Shown: one piece after another, positions 21,530 to 32,500 of the stretch
Layout: each line of letters begins with the position of its first letter
Position numbering within the stretch: the stretch's first letter is position 1
NCBI GenBank assembly: GCA_963573305.1
Contig: OY754332.1
Span: 138,501,977 to 138,565,976 of the forward strand
Direction of reading: 5' to 3'
DNA from: Pyrrhosoma nymphula
Lineage: Eukaryota; Arthropoda; Insecta; Odonata; Coenagrionidae
DNA: 64,000 nucleotides
Position numbers and translations under genes: made by a program
The notes under the pieces: generated by a model
What the model was told of the DNA's origin: nothing
Seen by the model: the letters and a program-made list of their open reading frames with translations, nothing else
Database searches by the model: none

Positions 21530-23640
21530 CAGTTGTAACATGCCCCTCCGAGGCCCGGCAAGCATCAGGTTTCATTGCCGTCATAATGGCCGGAGACTCG
21601 AGAGGGGTTCTGCAGTAATCGCAGCCACGTCCGACGCCCATCGGATGTGTGGTTACGCTGCGGTCGGGTCATGCGTCCGCAGTAGACGGAGTGACCCCAG
21701 GATGACGGCCTTCTGCATGCGTGCAACTAGTGATTCCGCCTGTGCCACGCAGGACGGAATGCACTTGATGTTATTTATCAGCGAGCCCTTAACTTCACCG
21801 AGCACACCCATGATGAGGACCACCAGTTTCACAGAGAGTTGGTGGTGGAAAAGGAGTAATTCCACCAGATTGTATATTTATCGTTCTCAACGACGGACTC
21901 GATATCTGCAGGGGCATAGGGCAGGACAGGTGTTTCGTCGATGCCATAATGGTGTCGAAGGTGAAAATATAGCACCCGTAGGGCCGCGTTGTGCCGAGCT
22001 AAATACGCTGACTTGGCGTAATAGCTACAGCCGGAGAGGAGGTCACTCAACGTCTCCGGCTGGGCTCGGCACGCCCTACATCTCGTGTCCGCAACCTCCG
22101 CCTTGAATATAATGCGGCGGTACAAGAGTGTGTTTATGACACCATCCTGGCACGTGAGGACAAAACCTTCGGTCTCGGACTTCAGACCAGCGGAGCGTAA
22201 GAAGGCAAACGTCAGCTCCTTCGATAACCCATGCTTTTCGATGTTTCGATAGAAACATCCATGCAAGGGCTTATCGGTATGCGCCTTGAGCAAGGCCTTC
22301 GGCTCGGCTTTTTTTATTTCGAGCTTGAGGACGTCTGCCTTCAATGACGAGATGGTCGTGTCATTATCGCTTCCGTCGGATGACGGGTCGAAGTCGAGAC
22401 CGGTTTCGTCCGCTGCCCTCTTTGCCACCTGGAAGAGAAACGCCCCTGCTCCCGCACTCTCGTGATCTCTCACGAGATTGAGCAGGGGGTCCCTGCATTT
22501 CAAAACTCGACAAGCTGTACCAAGGACAACTCTGTTGTGGAGACACTCCAGACTCAAATAGTCTTCTACCACCTACATTGCGAGGGAGATACAATCTGGC
22601 GACGGAAGATTTCGGATGAAGACTTCTATAGATGGTCATCATCTTCCTCGTTCCCCTATCGAGGTTCTGTAACTCTTTGACGTTCCACTTCATGCATCCG
22701 AAGGTATAAGGCAGTGTAGGAACCGCGAACATGTTCGTGGCAAGAACTTTGTTCTTGCCTGACAGCTCAGAACTCCAGATGTTCCTGAGAGTCTGTCTGT
22801 ATTTGGCAGTGACCCTTTCCTTCACTGCTGCAACCTCCTGCATTCGGCGCTGGGGGACGCCGAGATATTCATAGCTGTCATCGTCCTCGAGGTGACGAAT
22901 GACGCTCCCGTCAACAAGTTGCACGTCTTCCTTGATCTCCGAAAATCTTCCTCTCGCCAAGTGGATGGATGCACACTTGTCCAATCCGAACTCCATCCCT
23001 ATAGCCTCACTGTATTCCAGTACGGTGTCCAGGGCAGTACGAAGGTCTTTCGCGTTAGAAGCGTACAGCATAAGGTCATCCATATAAAACAATTGGGTGA
23101 CCTTATGCTTCCTGTCACCTGGAACACCGCCCATGTATCCTTTACCTCGTCGTAGCCTAAAGGACAGGGGTAGGAGGGAAATACAGAACAGTAGGGGGCT
23201 CAAGCTGTCACCTTGAAAAACGCGACTGTGGTATGTTACCAACTCTGTTGATACTGACAGCTTGCCTAATGTCAGAACGAAACGCGTTTACCAAAGTGGT
23301 AACAGGCGTTGGATGCAAGACACTACCTCTGGGTGGAGTTTCATCAACTTCAGCATGGCGATCAAAAGCTCATGCGAAGTGGTGTCAAAAGCCTTCTTGT
23401 AGTCCACCAAGGCCAGTGATAGGTTTCGCTTATGCCGGATGGCATCCTGGCATATGCACCTATCAATGAGCAGGTTGTCCTTGCATCCCGCGATTCCCCG
23501 CTTTGAGCCCCTCTGCTCGTACACCTCCTCCCACACCGGCTGGACTTGGTGTAGGATAAGGTCACTCAAGATCGAGGTGAATGCCTTATATAGTGTTGAG
23601 GCAGGTTATAGGGCGGTAGTTTTTTGGATTGGACAAGTCT
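21530..23640 (-). pseudogene. RLE-type LINE (R4/Dong-like), reverse transcriptase to endonuclease
   Basis: Starts inside reverse transcriptase: YRPITCLN, RGSKRGIAGCKDNLLIDR, LSLALVDYKKAFDTTSHE, VFQGDSLSPLLFCISL, FYMDDLMLYASNAKDL (YMDD-type box, about 23070), GMEFGLDKCASIHLARG, YEYLGVPQ. After a frame shift near 22480 come CRACRAQPETLSDLLSGC (C-C-H-like-C zinc motif with the His replaced by Asp, about 22075) and YGIDETPVLPYAP. The PD-D/E region seen in the neighbouring copy is deleted here (NSL joins directly to SVKLVVLI...). The order RT then C-terminal endonuclease defines RLE-type LINEs. Confidence 0.88.
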
Positions 23641-23665
23641 CCCTTCTTATTATTATTATTTTTCA

Positions 23666-24470
23666 TTACAGTTGTAACATGACCCTCCGAGTCCCCGGCA
23701 AGCATCGGGTTTCATTGCCGTCATAATGGCCGGTGACTCGAGAGGGGTTTTGCAGTAATCGCAGCCACGTCCGATGCTCATCGGATGTGTGGCTACGCTG
23801 CGGTCGGGTCATGCGTCCGCAGTAGACGGAGTGACCCCAGGATGACGGCCTTCTGCATGCGAGCAACTAGTGATTCTGCCTGTGCCACGCAAGACGGAAT
23901 GCACTTGATGTTATCTATCAGCGAGCCCTTAACTCCACCGAGCACACCTATGATGAGGACCACCAGTTTCACAGAGTGTCCGGGGTACATCTGCCGAAGT
24001 TCGGAAAGCAGGTCTTGATATTTCGTCCGTTTCTCCACCTCTTTCGCATCCATGTTAGTTTCAGCCGGAGCCGAAAACTCGATCACGAACATGGAGCGTG
24101 TGAGGTGGTCGAGGAGAACGATATCAGGCTTGGTCGCCTCCAACTGCCTGGTGGTGGAAAAGGAGTAATTCCACCAGATTGTGCATTTATCGTTCTCCAC
24201 GACGGACTCAATATCTCCAGGGGCATAGGGCAGCACAGGTGTTTCGTCGATGCCATAATGGTGTCGAAGATGAAAGTATAACACTCGTAGGGCCGCATTG
24301 TGCCGAGCTAGATACGCTAACTTGGCGTAATAACTACAGCCGGAGAGAAGGTGACTCAAAGTCTCCGGCTGGGCTCGGCACGCCCTACATCTCGTGTCCG
24401 CAACCTCCGCCTTGAATATAATGCGGCGGTACACGAGTGTGTTTATGACACCATCCTGGCATGCGAGTAC
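23666..24470 (-). pseudogene. RLE-type LINE fragment: C-terminal restriction-like endonuclease
   Basis: 213 codons open on the minus strand (24434-23793). CRACRAQPETLSHLLSGC is the C-x2-C-x7-H-x4-C zinc motif; KPDIVLLDHLTRSMFVIEF and AKEVEKRTKYQDLLSEL provide the PD...E...K residues of a restriction-like endonuclease. It is 5' truncated at the TAA-rich sequence at 24471-24487 and ends at 23666 before a second TAA-rich run (23644-23660). Dong-type LINEs are known to insert in TAA repeats, so the borders support that clade. Confidence 0.88.
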
Positions 24471-24535
24471 ATTATTATTATTATTATGGGATCTATTGTT
24501 ATTATTATTACTATGGCAAACTAGACAGCCAGTGA
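24471..24535. repeat. (TTA/TAT)n microsatellite, likely LINE target
   Basis: ATTATTATTATTATTATGGG followed by TTGTTATTATTATTACTATGG. It matches the TAA-rich run at 23644-23660 on the other side of the LINE fragment. Confidence 0.75.
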
Positions 24536-24552
24536 CTTCTACTGTAATAAGT

Positions 24553-24600
24553 TAATCTATAGAGGGAAGTCTAGGCATATACCTTGACTTCCCTCTATAA
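24553..24600. repeat. 14-bp perfect inverted repeat
   Basis: TATAGAGGGAAGTC pairs with GACTTCCCTCTATA across about 14 bp. It lies in otherwise featureless DNA between the LINE cluster and the BicC 3' end. Confidence 0.7.
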
Positions 24601-25269
24601 ATAGTATACCTATAGTGCACCTAACATCTTGATCCATCCTATCCTTCCAGTGTCTTAGGAACCTTCCAAGTGTTTTGGCAAGGATACAAAAATACCTCTG
24701 TACTTAAAATGGAAATACAAATTATCCCAAGTGGTGACCCTAGGCTTGCCAATATGATTTTGCCCTTAAAATTAAAATTTGCCCTTGTATCACTCACTGA
24801 CACTAATCAGAAAATGTTATTCCTACAAAGCGTACTAACGATGGTTTTCTGATGCTCCGATTTAGAAGGCAAGATTCTTTTGGTCCCCTTAAAAATATGT
24901 CATAGGCCTCACCTCTTTGCCCAAAAGGAATTTCAATTTTGCCCAGGAAATCACCTCCAGTTACAATCTTGCACTATTTGCTGGCTGCTGAAGACTCAGT
25001 TTGAAAATGTGTAGAAGTTCATAACAATAAGGCCGTGGTGGTTCCAGTAATCACAGAGGAATAGCCCATTCTTACAATAGTTAAATTTTTTAAAATTTTA
25101 TTCTTCGCCAGAAGAAGAAATTTCATGAATCCAACCAGTCAGATGTGGTTTTTTCAAAAAAATCTCATACAGACTTACTTCAAAAATTGTTATAAACAAA
25201 AAAATCATTGAAATCGCCATCAAGAGTCTTCAGGAGAATTTTTAAAATTAAATATAATAAATGATGAGT
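24600..25269. other. Unassigned intergenic DNA
   Basis: AT-rich, no gene, RNA gene or repeat recognised; likely spacer downstream of BicC. Confidence 0.35.
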
Positions 25270-26411
25270 TGCTGAATAGGAATGCAATTCATTTTATTGA
25301 AATAATTCACAATGTATAAATTAACAATTCAAAACCTGAGAGGATAATATGTCATAAATGATCACATATGATAAAATCAAAGAAAATTCACTAAATGGGA
25401 TATAGTGGTTTTAGAGCACCAAGTTCTCAGCTTGAACAATTACACGTCTTCTGAACCTGAAGCATCAACTTTTGTTGCAAGGAATTCTCAAAACAAACTT
25501 TACCACAGACAAAAAGACTCTAGAGTAATTACAAACTGATAACAGCTAAAAGTTCCATTTAAATATTCTAGGCACTCTGAAGTCAATTATCAAGGTTTTA
25601 CACCCCTGAATAGCCATAAAAACTACTGAGAATGCCCAGCATACAAATGATCACTGAGGGGTATTAACCTCAATAGTTTTCATTGTCCTTAAACAGTGCA
25701 GGATTAACTCCGATATAATATTTTGAAAAATGATGGATCACCACAATCACTTACATGGATTGTTAAACTTGAAAACAGGCTTAGACAATTAATGGTTCCA
25801 AATTAACCAAACTCAATACATAAAGAAAGTTTTCACTGCACACACATGCACACAGACACAAACGCACAAAACTTCAACCATCCTTTGAAAACTTCCAACA
25901 ATTTTTAGGGACGACATCATAAGCATGATACATGAGTCAGCCAAATATAAACAGTAAAAATACACATAATAAACATTCTGCCATTTAACATTCTTAAGAA
26001 AAATGCATTTGTGGCATGAAATATGCCATTGACTATGTTATTCAATCAGGAAGGCTAATGCTTAAATTGAATTCACTTTTCAGTGCGTTATGTAATGCCA
26101 CCTCTCAAATTTAAACTTTTTTCCACAGCATTAAAATGTATTATTTTGCACAGTAATATTACTTACACCAACTCACACAAATAGAATTCATGAAAACAAT
26201 TATTCTATAACAACTATTAAAGCAATGAGATATTCTAATATTTTCTACAGGTAAGTTATGTTCTTTGGTATTATTGCTGTCAATGCATTCGTCTATTTTC
26301 AATATGGCTATTATAAAAACTCTAATTATCTTCTAGATACATGACATACATCTGAATTTATATAGATACATGAATAATATATATGTCCACTTCACTATTG
26401 TCATTAATTTG
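25270..26411 (-). other. Probable BicC 3' UTR
   Basis: AT-rich DNA directly downstream of the BicC stop, without an open frame or recognisable transposon. A minus-strand AATAAA (25293-25298) would give an mRNA end near 25270, just before sequence unrelated to the gene. Several other A-rich hexamers occur, so the true end is uncertain. Confidence 0.45.
25293..25298 (-). terminator. Candidate BicC polyadenylation signal AATAAA
   Basis: A canonical AATAAA hexamer on the minus strand about 1.1 kb after the stop codon. It is an inference from position only; other AATAAA-like words exist in this AT-rich stretch. Confidence 0.35.
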
Positions 26412-26503
26412 TCAGAAATCATATCTGCCCCAATGGGAAGATGTCCTGGCTTTACTTTCAGCACCAGTAGCACCATCATCACTGAAATAGCTTTTTCTAA
26501 GTT
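26412..26503 (-). CDS. BicC: BicC terminal coding exon
   Basis: 92 nt, acceptor TTAATTTTTCAG, ending in TGA (26412-26414). It encodes ELRKSYFSDDG, ATGAESKARTSS and HWGRYDF. It completes the codon split after the SAM exon, and length and composition fit the short Ser/Arg-rich family tail. There is no sequence hallmark, so it rests on splice site, phase and an immediate plausible stop. Confidence 0.78.
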
Positions 26504-29500
26504 CTGAAAAATTAACAATGAACATGACTGAACTAAACTCGGCATCTCTTGTTCCCTTTTTTTAAAGAAATGAAGCAATTTATACTGCAATTATAGGTAG
26601 GCAGAATTATATGTGGCCGTAATTTGGTACTACAATCAATAATAGTTGAATGTTTTGATCCTTTAATCCTTGATATTAAGAATGTACAGAATAAGATGTG
26701 CAGTATAAATGACAAAATTCTATTTATATATCTATCTGAAGTAATTTTGGAATGTTCTAGTCAGCAGAGATTACTGTAACACCATTTATATGGAGTGCAT
26801 ATAGTCAATTAAGCCATAGTCAAATTTAAGCAGGGTAGAAGTGGCAGTAAAAAACTACCAAAACAATCATGAACAAAGAAAAATAAACAGAGGGCTAACA
26901 GTTTCACACTCCAGCTGATGAACACTATCCTATATTTAAGCACTACTGCAAGTGAATGACAACAATAAAAATCTATGCCATTTGTTGAGTCAAACCTGGT
27001 TCTCCTGAGGAAGCCCAAACACAAGCCAGATGTGTTATGTAACTTTCACTTCATGAGATCTGGCTATAGGTACTGAATGAGCATACTGTCACTCCAAGTA
27101 CAGAAAACCTCACATAACTTTGTTTTTCTTTTGTGTGTGTAGGTGCATACTTATAGATATTGTGTATTGGTAGAGATATAAGCAATGATACAGTTGCTGT
27201 AGCCTCTCCTGAAGCAGAATTGACCTTTGGAAGTTACTTATGGAAGTTCTATTCTTAACAATTTTTTAAATAGAAAGCTATTGAGGTTGAAAGCATTGTC
27301 TCATGCAGTTGACCCCCCACTTTGCAAACGGTTTAAATAATGTTAGGTTTGCTTTATTAACTACCATTTGAAGATTACCAGGCATTAAGATCAGACTCTC
27401 ATGATTTGATTGTGCATTCATTTGAAATTTCTCAAACTCATTTTAAATGCTTTCTTGTGAATGCAAAAAAATGTACCTATTGAGGTTCCCTTGTTTAATT
27501 TGGCATTTTAGTGCCCACATTAGTTGGCACATGGCCCTGAGAACCTCTTGTTGAATGGACAATAGGAATATTAGATGCTTCCTTTCCCAGTGTGGTGAGC
27601 AGTCTTCTGTTATGTAGTGGTCTCCTTCCAACCCACTACCTTCACTCAACTCCAAAATTTTGTGGTTTGATTGGAACTGTGTGTTACTACAGTGACCTTG
27701 TTCTCTGTGTGCGGTCAGTACATTTGTGATTAAGTATGTAGAGTATATTTTGATGGTTTAAAATCAAGAACTCAACCAGTGATGATTTCTACGAAAATTT
27801 TATGCATTCATGGAATTGCACGACCATATCCAACAAGAAAGCCATAATACAACACTATGCAATGATGAAACCATATTTTTGTCTATATGAGTATAATGTG
27901 AATATTACCATCTGCCATAGCTTTAAATGACTATAATGCATGCACAAGTTATATCTCTAAGAGATTACTCATTGAATCAATTCAGTTACATGGAAGCATT
28001 TTCTGATAGATGAGACAAGCTCAATGAATTTGCTTTGCCTTCTCTTCTTTTGGTACTTTATCACCCATATACACTCAGCATGCAGTTCAAAGAACCAGCA
28101 ATTAGGATTTCCACTGAGACTCATGGAGTGAGGCGGATTAAGGTCGTTTTGTAGGGTAGAAGGTAGGGGGGTGGAGGGATTGCTACTTTCCATGGGTCTG
28201 GGGGGTATGAAATACCTTATGACAACCATTTTTCCTATTGTACCAGGAATTTCTGGGGGGCGGACGTTCCCCCCGTCACTGCTTACGGATGCTGTATTGC
28301 AATGTTAAGACTATAGAAGTTATAAATGATGAAAATCAAACACTTTGTAGGATTCCATGCCAGTTTTTATTGACCCAATCAATTGGAATAACTGTAGCAT
28401 CATTATCAAAGTAGTTTTGGCTAAATTCTATTAACAAGAATGGGGATGAAGTGGCAGTGGGCTATAAATCTTGAGAAGTAGACCTCCTCTGCCATTATAT
28501 TATGAAAATAAGCACTGTATATATTTGAGTATAAGTCGAGAAATTTCTTCCTTTTTCCGGCCAACGGCAACCTACATTCGACTTTAAGAGTCGAGTCACT
28601 GAATAAGGTGACTTATTCAGGGTCAGTATTTCTGAGTATTGGCTGCATAAAGCCATATGATCCTTTAATGTTGATTAAGCCACTGAGAAAATTCACCGAG
28701 AAATTTGCTGGATTTAAGTTTTAAATTTTGTATTAGGGCCTACCACTGACAAATATAGGTACTTGGTACTTCCATTTAGCGATATTAATGCATTCCATTT
28801 AGCAATATTATGTAATGCATTACACTCAAGGCCTACTGCGAAGACCCAAGCTTCATCCAGTAAATTATATTTAAGTTCACTTTACAATGAAATTCACTAT
28901 ATTAACAGTCCTTTGAAACAGATTGATTTTGTAAAGCAAGGGTCTACTATGTAACAATAATGTGCGAGGTTTTTGCCTATTGATAAAATGCTGACAGCTT
29001 TTTTTAACCAAATTAATCACTATAAGTTACGCTGTCTATTTATTGGGCCATTAGGTAGATTGTAGATTGTTAGTCGGGGGGGCCTTCGTCAGGAGCCCGG
29101 GCACTTAGACATTTCTTGGTCCATTGTGCCAACCCCATACCTGTCTACCACTTGCAGACAGGGGACAAGAGTACCACGGTAGAGGTATGGAGGGTTGGCC
29201 TCCCCCTGCCCCCCCCAGTTCCTGGTATAGAGGGTGTCCTCCCTCTAACCTTCCCGGTCTGGGTATATCTCCCACCGGCCTCCCGGTGGTCTGGAGGGAG
29301 TATCACCTCTCCATCCACGCCTGGTTCAGGTATGGAGGAGGGTCAGCCATTCAACCACTGTCCGGGCCCAACGTTACTTAACTTCGGTGTTCTGATGGGA
29401 ACCGGTGTTTCAACATGGCTAGGCCCTTGCCCGAGCCATTAGGTAGGTATGTTAAAAAATGTGGCAAGGTAGATTGGTGAAAATTATCATATTTAGAAAA

Positions 29501-32500
29501 CATCTACCATTATAAAAGGAAGTGTTGTAAATTTAGCGCAGGCACTTCTGATACATCTTCAAACCCTTTTTTATTCTCACTTATCTTTGAACCATTGGCA
29601 TGGTAATCTTGACGAGAAAGATTTTTAACAATTTTTCAATAATTACATCAACTCAATTAACAATATGTAAGTACTGTTTCAAAGATTGCCCACATTTTTT
29701 CTGGCTTTTTCATATTTAAAAAAAAATACTAAGATCAATCAAATGGTACATACCTGCTATTGTCCTTAATATCTTTATTCTTGCATTATATGTAGAAATA
29801 CCAAGTTCTCGCAAATCATTGTCATCTAAAGTCATAAAGGTATCCATATCTAACTCTTCTGAGGTGAATAAATCTGCAGATTTGAGAAGATGCACATAAT
29901 AAATTTTCACATTGAGAAATAAAAAAAGAATATGCCAATGAACCACAAGAATATGCCTTCTTAGACTTCTTCTCCTACCCCAATGAAAATTCTATAAAAA
30001 ATGTGTACATTTTACACAAATTGTGTACAATGTACACTTTATATACAATTTACACTACTGCTCCCTATAAAATGTGCACATTGTATAGAATGTACACAAT
30101 GTACACATTTTTATACAAGTGTATATATATATAAAATGTACATTGTACACATCCTGTATGGAAATTGTGTACAATGTACACGTGTACACTGTGTACATAG
30201 CATAAATTTTTCATAGGGGTAACAAGAGTAAAAGCCAATTCCCTAGTTAATGTACTTATTCTCGAAGAATGTGACTAAATATTATGATACCTACATGAAT
30301 ACCTTTCCAAGCCTATATCTTCTAGCAATAAAATAATATCATCTGTGTTTCCTTTTAGACTGAATGCTCCTGTTGCTGTATCCATTGTCTTCGAAGGTGA
30401 ATGTGCTGGTACAGATGTACGACAAATATTGTATGCTAGAGGAAAATAAGACTGCTCACCCCACACTTGGTCACCTAAATTCTAAATAGCAATCATGAAA
30501 GCATTAGAACTTCAATAAAAATATATTATTTTGTGCACAGTTTTAGAAAACTCACCTTCGAATTTTCCAATTGTGACTGACTAGTGCAAGTTTTCAGAAC
30601 ACTTTCCGGCATTGTGCGACTAAATCCAAAGCCTGACCATAGCGCATTCGGAACTCTTAATTTAGATGAATCTGGTTGATCCTGCATTGCTGTAAAAAAA
30701 TTTAAATGAATCAGAGAAAATTAGAAAAATTATAAAAATTTTCATAAAGCACGTTTTAAATCTTCCATCTTGAAATATTATTACTATTTTCCAGTACTGG
30801 TCAGAATTTAACTTCAAATATAATGGATTGCAATGGAATGGCTGAGGGGCTCACCAGATATTCAAGTGGAACAGTAATAAGATAATGCTGAGGTTGCTGT
30901 GACATGCGAGTGCAAAGGGTTAACAGTTAGTCTCTGGACAGTTTCCTGCGTATGCTTCAACTAAGTTTTTCTAAGGCCATGCAAATCATTTGCCAAGGTT
31001 TAATAATGAACTAATCCAAAAATCATATACCTTTACGAAAATAAAAATCTTAGCATATAAAATTGGAAGTTAACATGCCCTCATTTTTCAGGAGACTATA
31101 GCCCAATATCCAAGTAAGGAAGAATTTGACCTCTTTCATACATAGATACCCAAAAGCCAGTGACTTTGGAAGTCAAGTAATTTATAAATTTCAACCTTGC
31201 AGATTTAAAATGCAGAATTGTGTGAAATTCACAGAGAAAAAATCATTCGCCTGGACTGGGATTCGAACCCAGACCTCCCGATTTCACGCCGAGTGCTCTA
31301 CTAGTTAAGCTACCCAGGCGTCATCTCTTACTGTGAATTTTATGGAGGCCTTAAGGAGCGAGATGTCTTCACAGGTACTGTACATACAATGCCAAAGTAC
31401 CCGTGTAAGCCCAGGCGAATGATTGTTTCTCTGCGAATTTCTCACAATTGTGTGACCATCAGCAAGTGACTCCGTTAAAGTAACTGCGCGGCCAGTTCCG
31501 CAGTTCTTTGAATATTTACAATGCAGGTTTTAATTCATGATTAACTTCAAGTAGGTACCTATTTGGTTTGAAAGGAGATATTTATTTCAGTTTTCACTTG
31601 AATTCAACCCAGAGGGATTTCTATAGGCATTGTTACATAGAGGCAAACACCAAAAGCCTTGGCCATGAAAAAGATATGCTAAGCTTGTAGCCAGTTTTAT
31701 TCAGCAGGTTGGATTTGTGTGTAAAACACACAAATATAAATAAAGTTTTAAAAACACAGGCACACCATCATTAAAGAGGATGAATTTTTTGTAATTATGT
31801 CAAAAATGAAGCTCTGAATTGAATCCACAGCCTTTCAGCCACTGTAGTCCCCAATGACTTAATTCCCAATCTCCAACACTTTCACTCATGGGCAAACCCA
31901 GACTACATCCAAGGGTAGTACACTCTGTTGGCAACAGAATCATCTATTCTCTGTGTTATGGCTAAGCTGAGGACATTTAGGCACTAAAAATGAAGAAATA
32001 GGCAGCCTAAATAGGCACTAAAAATTCCAAAATAGGCACTTAAAATAGGTGCTTAAAATATTATTTAATCGAAGATATGAAAACAAAAATTAAAGAAACC
32101 GATAAATCGACGAAAGTTCAAATATTAACTTTGGCCCCAAAGAGTTGGTCGATACCAGTAACAGCTGTCACTATTCTAGAAGCAGCTCTAGTGGAATAAC
32201 AGATTCATTGAGATGAAATTTGAAGGATCCAAAAAAATGAATACATTACATCACTAACAATTTAAAAAACTCGAAGTCACTCAATACAGAACGGCCACGA
32301 CTTAACCCAAGTCTCTAGTATAGTCTCCTTACCCAAGTCTAAAAAAAAAAACCATACAAGCTTCGGCTTGGAAACTTTAGGCTTGAGAACCTAGGATAAG
32401 CTGCCTAACCTTTGGCTTTCTAACCAGACAGATACCCTCACAATGATTTGGAACCTAGTCGAAGAAACCAAATTGCAGGCTTGGGATCCTCAATCAAGAA

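Noticed and set aside
29116..29442. 108-codon plus-strand open frame rich in Pro and Gly
   Set aside because: It is the antisense of the 5S-derived SINE; the frame is open only because the sequence is GC-rich.
31248..31320. Possible functional tRNA gene (73-bp cloverleaf-like sequence with good A and B boxes)
   Set aside because: The same sequence occurs at 13.7 and 55.5 kb joined to a shared non-tRNA tail and arranged as inverted copies, and the anticodon stem pairs poorly. This is a tRNA-derived SINE.
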